From: Rotaria socialis
Lineage: Eukaryota > Rotifera > Eurotatoria > Philodinida > Philodinidae
DNA length: 64,000 nt
Direction of reading: 5' to 3'
Assembly (NCBI GenBank): GCA_905331475.1
Contig: CAJNYU010002055.1
Location: forward strand, 186,001-250,000
Part shown: piece by piece, positions 39,807-50,306 of the stretch
Layout: the number at the start of each line of letters is the position of its first letter
Numbering within the stretch: the stretch's first letter is position 1
Notes under the pieces: model-generated
Seen by the model: only the letters and a program-made list of their open reading frames with translations
What the model was told of the DNA's origin: nothing
Databases searched by the model: none
Position numbers and translations under genes: made by a program

Positions 39807-39999
39807 TTAAAATCTGAAATGAAATGTTTGCACATTTTGTGCGCAAAGTGTGCCATTATCCTCATTTGATTCTATAAATAAAGTGATTAGAGAATTTTAA
39901 AAACGTTCTTTTTGTTTGCTTTGTAGAGAAAGAAAGTGATATAGATCATAAACAAACAAGTGAGAACATGAGTAGCTCTTGTCTATTGATTATCCAATC

Positions 40000-40285
40000 C
40001 CAGGTCAATGAGTCCGGAGGACGGATACCCTATGAACCGACCGGAAAGATATGGTAAAAATCACCGTATCTGCCCGGAAAGCGTTGAAAAATGAAAGCAG
40101 TATTCCGATCGGAAATTGACGGATTTTTTCCGGTGTATTCCGGTCATCTTCCAGCCAGAAAGCACAGGAAACTGACCGGAATCCATAGGAAAAAATCCGT
40201 TAATTTCTGGCCGGAATACTGCTTCCACTTTCCAGCGATTTACCGTGCTTTCCGGCCGTTTCCCACCATACCTCTACGACCTGAG
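40000..40285. mobile_element. Fold-back (MITE-like) element with CAGGTC ends
   Basis: A long palindrome: the left arm AGCAGTATTCCGATCGGAAA (about 40095-40114) is matched in inverted form on the right at about 40205-40225, with GGATTTTTTCC and TTCCGGTCA words also mirrored. Outer ends are CCCAGGTC on the left and GACCTG on the right. It is GC-richer than its surroundings and encodes nothing. Related CCGG-rich words recur at 41440-41690. Confidence 0.7.
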
Positions 40286-40483
40286 ATATTATCACATTTA
40301 ATTGAATAATTTTTATTCATACTCTGTATTCCAAAAGACAAACGTCCTCAAACACAGGTTTAAATATCAGAAAATAGCCTTTTCTGAGCGTTTAAACGCG
40401 TGTTGAAAACATTCGTCGCGTAAACACCGTAAACTCAAGATTTTTAATTGTTTACCCGCGCAATTTCTTATTATATAATATCT

Positions 40484-41327
40484 CTACTCTGAAAAAAAAT
40501 AAGGTGTCATATGGAACTATTTATGGTTCTAGCCAAGATACTGAACCTTTTAAGGTTTCATTCGCTCATTAATGAGCCATCGACGGTTTTAGCTAATTTA
40601 AAGAACCATCTCAGATCCTCAATAGTTCCGGATGTTTGAAAAGGTCCCATCCTGCACCATTTTTCTTAACGCTGAACCATTTTTCCAACGATGGTTCTGG
40701 CTTGAAGCAAGATACTATATTTTCGGAACGTGATTTAAGTAATATCAATCTTGAATAGGTTATTGAGGTCGAGGATTCCGAAAAGGTTATCATTTTTTCG
40801 ATCCGAACTCCCAATGGTCAGATATTAGGTCCATCGAAAATTCCGTGGCTGTAAAATTAGACTGTATTTCAACTCCGATCTCAATTCAGATGGAAGTTTT
40901 AAATAGGTTATCGAGATCCAGGAATCTGAATCCGGCATCATCGATACCGAGCCTGAGGATCCCAGTTGGATTGGTGGATATGAGTGGGTGTGTCTTAATA
41001 ATCAATTCTATGGTACGTTATAATAGAATTTAGCGATAGAATTTAGGTTAAGGATAGAAATAGTGGTTAAGGATAGAAGTAAGGGTTAAGGTTAGGAATA
41101 AGGAATTAAGTATGAAATTAACGGTTGGATAAAACATTAGTCTAGTGTACTAGACTAATTGAGTGTGGCGGACTACATTTTACTGCTATAGAATCATTTT
41201 TGGAAGAAATAGAAAAAAGTTCCAGTTAGAATCAGATTTTGCTTGAACTTTAAATGGTTCTGAAAATGGTACCCAAATCTAGAATCCTAAAAGGTTCAGT
41301 ATGACACCTTTTTTTCTTTCTGAGTAG
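40484..41327. mobile_element. 844-bp non-autonomous DNA transposon with 28-bp terminal inverted repeats
   Basis: The left end CTACTCTGAAAA...GGTGTCATA (40484-40511) and right end TATGACACC...CTGAGTAG (41300-41327) are inverted copies with few mismatches. The interior has no transposase; it repeats words such as GGTTC and AACCTTTTAAGG. No convincing target-site duplication was seen. Confidence 0.7.
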
Positions 41328-41399
41328 GTGTGTCGGCCGGTGTGCGTTTTTGTAAGACTACAGTTGATTCATTTTCTGATTGAAGAATGCTTGTATGAG

Positions 41400-41700
41400 A
41401 GATTTTTTATGAGGTCCTTGTCATCGTAATCTGATGGAATCCGGTCAAAGATATGGTGAAGCCCTTGTGAACCCAGAATCCTCCGGTAGTCGGGGTTGAT
41501 CGGTCTCGACAATGTTCGGTTGTATTATCCGGCAGGGAACGACCGAACCATTTTCCTTTGAATGCCGGCCCGGATTCTGGGAGCAGAGATTCCGGCAAAA
41601 TCCCTGTCGGATCCTGGCAGATTTTAGTGGGAAACATGCCGGCTTCTAGAGTGATCCGGTGCCGGTTACGATGGGCCCCGGCAGGACGGAGTGACTTGGG
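41400..41700. repeat. CCGG-rich repetitive segment
   Basis: GC-rich stretch with repeated CCGG, GATCCGG and CCGGCA words, similar in style to the fold-back element at 40000-40285. Possibly a degraded relative. No coding exon seen. Confidence 0.45.
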
Positions 41701-41998
41701 GTGGTATCATATATTTTTGTAAGCTACCAAAACGATGTAGTCATTTTAATGTTATAAAGATAAAGATTTTATTTAGATTTATTCTTTATTATAAAGCAAA
41801 AAATAAAAATAAAGTACGACCCCTATGCAGAAAAAATCTTTTTTTCATTCGCTTATTTCCCACTGATGTTTATTGAGTTTGACTCATGTTACTTTTTTTG
41901 TATATATGTGTATGATATCATAAGAAAAATTCACTTTTTTTCAAACTCTTCGGTGACAGTCTCAAAAATACATCTATCAACAGTAGTATATTCAAGAC

Positions 41999-42535
41999 AT
42001 GGCAACTGCAGCGATAAATTCCAAACAATGCTTTATATGTAAAAAAGGGAGATCCAACTTATACTCATGCGACGGTTGCTCAGAAAAATTTTGCTCGCAA
42101 GATTTACCAAAACATCATCAAGAACATGTATTAGAACTAGAAAAAATTGTCACTGATTGTGATGCATTCCAACAAAATATTAGTGAACAAGTAAAATATC
42201 TAAATCATTGTTCATTAATAAAACAAGTGGATGAATGGGAGCGCGATTCAATCAGGAAAATTAAGCAAACAGCAGCAGACTGCAGACAAAGATTAATTAA
42301 ATCGACAGATGATAATATCGCTGATATAAAGAAGAAATTAAATCAATTCATTACTGACTTGAGAAAAATGCGAGATGATGATGATTTCAATGAAATTCAT
42401 TTAAACAACTTGAGAGTGTTGTTAGAGGAATTGAAGAAAGAACTAGAGCAACCACTGAATGTTTCCATTTTGGAAGAATCTACATTGCTTATAAACAAAA
42501 TATCAATTATAACCAAAGCTTCAATTTCAGGTTAG
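41999..42535 (+). CDS. B-box-type zinc finger and coiled-coil protein, probably an N-terminal exon
   Basis: Open frame of 178 residues from ATG 41999. Residues 11-43 carry a zinc-finger spacing C-x2-C-x9-C-x2-C-x4-C plus H39/H40/H43 (CFICKKGRSNLYSCDGC, KHHQEH), like a B-box found in TRIM-type proteins. Residues 55-170 are charged helical and predicted coiled coil. The frame ends TTTCAG|GTTAGT at 42530/42531, a good splice donor, so the TAG at 42533 may be intronic and a C-terminal exon (often NHL or kelch in rotifer relatives, from general knowledge) may follow. I could not find one before 44.1 kb. An unsupported open frame occurs at 42764-43042. It sits within repeat-rich DNA. Confidence 0.6.
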   Translation: MATAAINSKQCFICKKGRSNLYSCDGCSEKFCSQDLPKHHQEHVLELEKIVTDCDAFQQNISEQVKYLNHCSLIKQVDEWERDSIRKIKQTAADCRQRLIKSTDDNIADIKKKLNQFITDLRKMRDDDDFNEIHLNNLRVLLEELKKELEQPLNVSILEESTLLINKISIITKASISG

Positions 42536-44131
42536 TTTGATAATTAAATCTGATTTGAGGAAAGAGCCTACGAATGGCAGATGATAGTAAAGTTAGCACA
42601 ATGCTCGATTATTTTCAACCCCGATTTGACCTATGATCTGTGTGATTGGTGTTCCACAGATTGCGTGAGACAGAAAAATTCCTCCTCTATTCAATGGTAA
42701 CAATTTCGATGGAGATCATCGAGCAAAAATATGGGCTCGATGCATGTCTGGGTATGATAATCAGTGAGGGTTTGTGGTGACAATAGGTACGATGCAATAC
42801 TTTTTGGGAACATTGCTTCTTCATTCATCACACGGAAAACGCTCATCAATCGATGGTTGTGTATGTGTGAACCTTCATTTAACACCCACAGCCTGGGGAC
42901 GCGTTGCATACAATTTATGAAAAATGAAGAAAAAATTCCAGTTCGTCTCAGGTTTGATCTGAGTCACCATCGATATCCTCTATCGCATGGGTTTTACCTT
43001 ACTGTAGGTCAACGAACTGTTTGCATATCGACATATCGATGAATCTGAAATGAGAGAAATGAGATTAGAACATATGAACCAATGATTAAGAGGCATGTAT
43101 ACGTGCAATGAAGTCATATGTGACCACAATGTGGCATTCAAAGCCTATGAGGGTTATGAATTCATATAAAATTTACAAATATAGTTATGATAGAATTTCT
43201 ATCATAGAAACGTAGAAAAAAAGAAAAAATATATTTTTTACGAAATTATTAATTATCAATATACATATTTACTAGAAAACATATTTTCACAAAACTAACT
43301 TTTATTCAATATTTTTTTTAATTTCAACAACTTCATTTGACAACCTTTTCCATTTAAGAGAGGATGTGCAACAATGTTTTATATATAAAATCACCGGCAG
43401 CACTATTGGAGTTCCACGTTTAATATCAGCGTACTTTATTCTATTAAATATATTCTCGTTGTTCTTTCTTAATATAACTGTCAATGTAACTGAAATGAGA
43501 ACTTTCAATAATGACTATATCAATTGAAAAAAGGATCTAGACTTATTTATGAAACTATTTAATGCTGATCATTTGAAGTCGTCAAAATAATGCATAAAAA
43601 GATAAAGAACTTTGATAGCAAAGTTTAGCTAAGAAAAATCTAATATTTATTTCCCCAAAATCTAATCGCCGTATTAGCAACTTTAAATAAGTTTCATTAA
43701 TATGATTCAATCGTTCAATTTGAAAACCACCAAAACTTAGTATGTAAAATAGCAATAATGTAATGTATAAAAGCTACAAATACCAAATAATATACAAATA
43801 AAATAGAACAGAAACTTTATAGATTTTCTTGTCACATTACTGTCGAACGTGACCAAATCTATACGTCTGATACTCTTACAAAGCTCTCTCACGAACATCA
43901 AAGCAGTGTAAAATATCAATATATAAAAGTGCCCTTATTTAAATGAATGGTGAGCAAATATACAGATTTAATAATTTTAACGGTATCTATTTCTGGGTTT
44001 ATGTACGCTATGAATAGTTTTCATCTGAATATTTATCATATATTCTTTTCTTAAATTTAGATAAAGGCAAAATAATGCAAGGATTTATCGCTTACAGCGA
44101 CTCTAATAAAACAAAATTTCTGTACCAATTT
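42536..44131. other. Region without recognised gene
   Basis: About 1.6 kb of AT-rich sequence. No exon with family resemblance; short open frames on both strands lack support. Confidence 0.5.
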
Positions 44132-44170
44132 AAGGCCCCCCCCCCGACCCTAATTTCTATTTTCGCACCG

Positions 44171-44171
44171 N
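44171..44171. other. Single ambiguous base next to a repeated poly-C segment
   Basis: The N lies between two copies of a TTAAGGCCCCCCCC/CCCTAATTTCTATTTTCGC segment (44129-44170 and 44247-44285). This suggests either a duplicated element end or an assembly join. Confidence 0.6.
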
Positions 44172-44246
44172 CTGTATGGGACGTAGATGCAATTTATGTA
44201 GTCACATTATTCTATCCGTAAGAACGTTCAGTTCTATTATTTTAAA

Positions 44247-45794
44247 TTAAGGCCCCCCCCCACCCTAATTTCTATTTTCGCTCCAGAACGTCCGATCTCG
44301 CTGAAATTTTCAGGAAAGTTGTATCCTATGCTAACTAGATTGCAGTAAAAATTTGATCGAAAAATATGAACCCAGTCAAGATTTATTTTCGATTTACCGG
44401 TCAAAATGGTGGGGTTGGCGTTTCCCAAATTTTGCAGCTATCTGAAGTGCTAGAGAGCTCGGGTTTGTTTTAAAAGATACGTAAGACATAGGACTACAAT
44501 TCAAGAGAGCCTAATTTTTGTTTTTTTTTCGCGAAAATTTTTTCTTCGCTTGTATGTTACACGATACGATATTTTGTGTCATGGAGCATTATATATTCGA
44601 CACTCACGAGAAAATATAAACAATATTTGCGATTTTGGCTCTGTTGAATTGTAGAGCTACGTTTTCTGGTCATTTTAAAACCAACCCGAGCTCTGTAACG
44701 TTTAAAATAGTCAAAAAATTTGGGAAACGCGAAATCGTTATGAGCAAAAATTCGATCTTGAGAAAAACGCGAAATAAGTTTGTGAAGTGAAATTTGACAA
44801 TGTTTCTGCGATAATATGCGATGCGATAGCTTTTTCATAGATTTACTATGATTCATAAAGGTTCTGAGGTACTCAATCGATAGGTAGAGATGTTAAAAAA
44901 AAATTTTTTTTTGTCTTTTTCGATCTTGTTATGAGCATGGTCAAGTGGCTATTGCTTGTGCTTTGATACAAATTACATTATCTGAAATTTAGGTCAATAA
45001 TTTTTCATCAAATAATGAAAACACAATGAAACTATTCGAGATAGTTGAGAAGATGTTTTATTACTATTCAGTATGATAATATCTTGAATAGATTTATTTA
45101 CTGATTTACATAAAACTAGAGATAAATGATGATAAGTATAAAGAGTTATTCGTCACCTCCAGGTTCATAGTCACTGTTTGTATCATTATCTAATATCTGA
45201 CTCTTCTTTTTTTAAGAGATCCTCCTTCGACCCATTGAAATCTAATTTTACAACAAGCTATATAAACACATCATATAACTTTCGAAATTAGCAATCACTT
45301 ACAAATAAAATGGAGTAGTTTGGCCAATTAATGTACTTTAGATAGTTAACTGTGCAAGGTTTTATATCACCGATAAATTATTCTGTATTTAAAATTATGT
45401 AAGTTTATATTTATGAATAAGCAATACGAAACTCCCACGTTGAATCTCCAATGAAAAATTTAGTTAGATGTAAATGGTCGATATTTTTATTTCATTCTGT
45501 CGTTTATATATACGTTCGCGAGTAACTATATGTATATTATACTTGTAAGTAGCGATTCTTACTGATTAGACAATATTACTACTGTAAAAAATCAAAATTT
45601 TCACAAAATCAAAATTTCTCCAGAAAACCAGGTTTCAGAAAAACCAGAGTTTCTCCATCAAAACTTGTCACAAACCCCATAAACTATAGTTCATTCGATA
45701 GAGAAAACTTTTCTCTATCAGATGCAATAATTTTTAAAAAATCGAAAATTTTGACCAAAATCGACTTTTTAGGGTGGGGGTGGGGGGGGCTTAA
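44247..45794. mobile_element. About 1.55-kb element with poly-C inverted ends bordered by TTAA
   Basis: The left end TTAAGGCCCCCCCCCACCC (44247-44265) is mirrored by GGGTGGGGGGGGCTTAA ending at 45794. A TTAA border followed by C-rich termini is the layout of piggyBac-like elements, but no transposase is visible, so it would be non-autonomous. It contains the internal fold-back at 44419-44729. Confidence 0.5.
44419..44729. repeat. Inverted repeat with about 55-bp arms
   Basis: Left arm (44419-44475) carries CGTTTCCCAAATTTT and AGAGCTCGGGTTTG-TTTTAAAA. The right arm (44673-44729) carries TTTTAAAACCAACCCGAGCTC and AAATTTGGGAAACG in inverted order. The arms are imperfect in between. Confidence 0.7.
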
Positions 45795-46023
45795 CTTGAT
45801 CTATTCACTTATATTTCATATCTTATAAAGAATATGATATCATTAATCGCATGCCAAAGCGATTTTTAACAAAAGCGCTTTCAAACGCGTTTCATATTTT
45901 TTTGAAAACGTGCTCAAACGCGTTCAGTCGAACGTTATTAACTGCGTATAAACGCGATTTCAATAGGAAACGCGATGAGATGCGGTTAATATTAATTTAT
46001 TTTTGTGATGTGCATGAAAAAAA

Positions 46024-46448
46024 GTGTGGGTGTGGGTGTCCAGGACATCGACACCCACACCCTCACATTTTTCGCTGCCATTAAAAAAACACAATCTTAA
46101 TGGAAATCTTAAAACAACAGTCTATTGATGAACGATAACTTTTCCCAAAGTGTAAAGCATAAAATTCTACATCGACTGACGTTTCTTTTACTGTTCTAAA
46201 CTGAAATTTCTCGGCCAATGAATATGAAATACTAAAACGTGTCTTGAAATTATGTGCACTCGGAAAAAACCTTTCACCTACTAAAACATCCAAAACGCAT
46301 GTAATGTTGAAAACTTTTTCAGGCTACATAGTCCATAATACGACCAATATAATAGTGAAGGAATAAGGTCCCAAGCCATAAATACCGCTGATTTATGGGT
46401 GTGGGTGTGTGGATGTGACTGTATTCTTAACTCAACCACACCCACCCT
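46024..46448. repeat. Cluster of short TGTGGG/CCCACA telomere-like tracts
   Basis: GTGTGGGTGTGGGTGTC at 46024-46040, CGACACCCACACCCTCAC near 46050-46070 in the opposite orientation, TGGGTGTGGGTGTGTGG near 46396-46412, and CCACACCCACCC near 46436-46447. The unit matches the bdelloid telomere repeat TGTGGG. Confidence 0.75.
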
Positions 46449-46511
46449 TATTACAACTTATCAAGAGATTCTTACATTTTTCTTTGTTTCGCTATCTAAT
46501 AAGAAGAAATA

Positions 46512-46924
46512 ATGCCACACAACGCCGGAGCATCAAAAAAAACAGGCAAAGATCCAAATGCACCAAAACGAACATTGTCTGCATTCTTTATTTTTGCACA
46601 AGATGAACGACCAGACATCAAGAAGGAAAGTCCATCATTGTCGGTTGTGATATTTCGAAAGAAATAGGTTTAAGGTGGAAAAAAGTTAGTGATGATTCCA
46701 CAAAACGTTATGCACAAAAGGCTGCTGTTGAAAAGCAAAAATATGAAGTATGCCATGTTGAATACAAGAAAGGTGGTGATGATGTTAGCTCTGCTAAAGG
46801 AGGTAAAGCTGCAGCAAAAGCACCAGCAAGTAAAAAATCTGCAAGTAAATCAAAATCATCGGATGAAGATAATGATGATGACGACGACAATGAAAATGAA
46901 GATGAAGATGAAGATGAAGAATAA
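46512..46924 (+). pseudogene. HMGB-type HMG-box retropseudogene with one frameshift
   Basis: Starts at ATG 46512 and reads KDPNAPKRTLSAFFIFAQDE, the HMG-box opening, with no introns. At about 46645 one base appears to be missing: the frame in use reaches a TAG, while the next frame continues DISKEIGLRWKKVSDDSTK and runs to an acidic tail (DDDDDNENEDEDEDEE) and TAA at 46922-46924. HMGB proteins bend DNA without sequence specificity and carry such acidic tails. The lack of introns, the frameshift and the telomere-like repeats just upstream point to a processed, dead copy; a base error in the assembly is the alternative. Confidence 0.75.
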
Positions 46925-49392
46925 ACTAATAATTCATAATTTAATCCAGTTTCATCTACATATGTGATAAATTCCTCACCATTTAGAGAAGAATGAGACA
47001 AGATTCCCGAGTACTTATCCAATTCGAGTCCGTTCGTAGATGCGCTAATCTAGAATTCTAGGTGTTAAGTTTGAATAAATTCTTCGTGCTACAATGAAAG
47101 TTGACATATCAAGAATAAACTGAAGGCTCTGAAACAAAAAGTCTTCAACGTCTTAGTGCAGGTGAGCGGCTAGTCGTTGCCAAATTGAGAATCAATTCCA
47201 CCGCAAGATACATATAACTTATTCGTAATAAGGTCTCACATAATCATACGATACATCCAACGCTATAAACATCATCGAAGAGTACGCTTAAAAAATTTCC
47301 ATACAAAGAATTTCTATCACGAAAATGAGACGATCTAACCAACTCCTAATGCATTATCAACTTGTTTGAACTACAAAATTTCAAAAACTAACAATGCCAT
47401 TCTGTTCCCCAACCCCGAGTACCTTCAGTCAACCCTTATAAAAAAAACTATTTTTTCCTCAAAAAAATTCTGTTTTACTAAAATAATTGAGGATTCAAAT
47501 TTTTTGAAATTCTGACGCCGGATTCGAGTTCCCTGACCCCGAAAACCTTCGATCAAACTGATCCATTCAGATATTGTTTGAGGCCAGTCAAGTTTATGCA
47601 TATGCTTTCCTATTGGACGAACGAACGGACACCCACACCCACACCCTCTGAATTGAAGACAACTTTTCTCCAGATTCGAAGAGAACTACAATTAAGTATT
47701 GTTAAATTGAGAAAAACAAAAATTAAGTTTTTTCGACTTTTGGAAAACGATCGATTCCCCAAATTATCTAATAGCGTGAGAGAAAATTCAAAACTCAAAG
47801 ATTTTTTATGTTATCTCATAATTGATTCACTAGTCAAATGGATCTTTTCCTACTTAGGATTATAGTATTGCAGTCCTATCCAGTAATAGATGAAATCAGA
47901 TTATATGCGGATAAAATGATCAATTCCTACACTATTCTTTTGTTCTTCAAATCGAAATCTTTTGTAATTCTGACAAATTTTGAAAGCTTTCTGATCGAAT
48001 CTAGCATCTACATGCTCACTGACGTTCTCTGATTTCTCTCCTACGAAAAGATCTCGAAAAATCTTTCTCCTACTTCCAAATTAGATGATTTTACCAATTT
48101 ATTTTCATTACGAGTTCGATAAAACTTAAAAGACTTTTTTTTACCGTATTGCTTCTAAGACTGGCTGGCAAGATTGTACATTCATAATGACCGACCGCAG
48201 TATTTTTTTCAAAAAACATTAATTTATGCTATTTTGTTCCCGTTTATTTTCTCGTTTCTTAGTTCAACTATTTAGAGATATACTTACTTTTATCTCTTCG
48301 TCATAAACATGAAGTCCAGCATTTGAACATTTTCCACCGCTAATGTCACTTTTAGAGATATTAAACATACTATTTTTGCAGATTAATTGGTCTGATTTAG
48401 AATATCTAATTTTAAAACGATAGCTATCCATAGATTGTGAACGAGGAAGGGAAAAAATACCGAAACTATATTAAGAGTAAAGAGCACTTCGAAAACATGT
48501 TGAATTGGAGAAAAGTAGAAGAAATTGCAAAAAGACAATTGTTTATATGCTGTATTGCATAATTTTGTTTTTACTGCTAATATCATGATCAATTAAACAT
48601 TCAACGCAATCGTCTTGTTTAACTCAACTATTTTCATCTCAATAAATTTCTTTATCTAATAGTATATTCAAAAGCAGTGACATAATTATGTTGAAACTAG
48701 TAAAATTATTGTAACATAGATATTTTTTTCGATACAATTAAGGAGAAAAGCTCTCTATTGAGACAACCAATATTCATTGTAAAGAGAATTGTCAGTTATC
48801 CACTATGTTATAGCTATTAACGGAGAGAGTTTGTCTTATATTAGTTTCTATATTTGAAGAATTAAATATAGTCAGCAAATTTTTATAGATATAAGACGAA
48901 ATTGATTAATCATGGCTTTCACGTCTCTGTAAATGTAAAAAAATTCACATATAAGTACTATTTTTATCAGCGCAGCTAAATTTCTGACAAAAAACTATGA
49001 TCACCCATAATTCATATCGAAGTAAATAGTAGTTAAAAACAAAAATTTCATTCTATATAAAAAACTTGAGCTCTTTTAAATATAAATTGGCACCTTCTTT
49101 CATAAAATAAAGATTTACTCCCTGCTATTTAAAAAGTTACCTTTTCTAATTCATTAAATTTTCACAATTTTTGATATTTTTTCTATAGAGACATTAGAAT
49201 CTTATTTCCGACACTCTATATCATCATTTGAATTTGAGAATGAAACTTGAACAGCAGCATATTATCTAAACAAATGATCTGAATTTAATTAGTTAATTCT
49301 CTCAAGTTGAAAGACTTCATTAATAATCACTGAACTATCTTGTTTTCGTTTAAAAAAAATAGATTATTGCCTCTCATCTCACGTAGCATGCA
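46925..49392. other. Region without recognised gene
   Basis: About 2.5 kb of AT-rich sequence with no supported exon. It holds one telomere-like tract, GGACACCCACACCCACACCC, at about 47627-47646. Confidence 0.5.
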
Positions 49393-49510
49393 CTGAAAAA
49401 AAAAGGTACTTTACCGAACCTAAAAAGGTTTCGAATTTTGAAACGAATTCTAAACCTTTTTACGATACTGTACCGAACTTTAAAGGTTTCGTAAAGTCAC
49501 ACGAAACTAT
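49393..49510. repeat. Short repeat with GGTTTCG inverted words, cut by the assembly gap
   Basis: Begins CACTGAAAAAAAAAGGTAC, like the start of the element at 40484, and contains AAAAAGGTTT...AAACCTTTTT as an inverted pair. It runs straight into the run of Ns, so its other end is probably lost in the gap. Confidence 0.5.
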
Positions 49511-49511
49511 G

Positions 49512-50306
49512 NNNNNNNNNNNNNNNNNNNNNNNNNNNNNNNNNNNNNNNNNNNNNNNNNNNNNNNNNNNNNNNNNNNNNNNNNNNNNNNNNNNNNNNNN
49601 NNNNNNNNNNNNNNNNNNNNNNNNNNNNNNNNNNNNNNNNNNNNNNNNNNNNNNNNNNNNNNNNNNNNNNNNNNNNNNNNNNNNNNNNNNNNNNNNNNNN
49701 NNNNNNNNNNNNNNNNNNNNNNNNNNNNNNNNNNNNNNNNNNNNNNNNNNNNNNNNNNNNNNNNNNNNNNNNNNNNNNNNNNNNNNNNNNNNNNNNNNNN
49801 NNNNNNNNNNNNNNNNNNNNNNNNNNNNNNNNNNNNNNNNNNNNNNNNNNNNNNNNNNNNNNNNNNNNNNNNNNNNNNNNNNNNNNNNNNNNNNNNNNNN
49901 NNNNNNNNNNNNNNNNNNNNNNNNNNNNNNNNNNNNNNNNNNNNNNNNNNNNNNNNNNNNNNNNNNNNNNNNNNNNNNNNNNNNNNNNNNNNNNNNNNNN
50001 NNNNNNNNNNNNNNNNNNNNNNNNNNNNNNNNNNNNNNNNNNNNNNNNNNNNNNNNNNNNNNNNNNNNNNNNNNNNNNNNNNNNNNNNNNNNNNNNNNNN
50101 NNNNNNNNNNNNNNNNNNNNNNNNNNNNNNNNNNNNNNNNNNNNNNNNNNNNNNNNNNNNNNNNNNNNNNNNNNNNNNNNNNNNNNNNNNNNNNNNNNNN
50201 NNNNNNNNNNNNNNNNNNNNNNNNNNNNNNNNNNNNNNNNNNNNNNNNNNNNNNNNNNNNNNNNNNNNNNNNNNNNNNNNNNNNNNNNNNNNNNNNNNNN
50301 NNNNNN
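49512..50306. other. Assembly gap (795 Ns)
   Basis: Run of N bases; open frames computed across it have no meaning. Confidence 1.

Noticed and set aside
42764..43042. 92-residue open frame downstream of the B-box gene
   Set aside because: Considered as a C-terminal exon of the B-box gene but it has no matching splice phase and no recognisable repeat (NHL or kelch).
45170..45250. Minus-strand tail-like peptide (NSDYEPGGDE) within the poly-C element
   Set aside because: Short and without an upstream exon in frame; cannot be distinguished from chance or an old transposon remnant.
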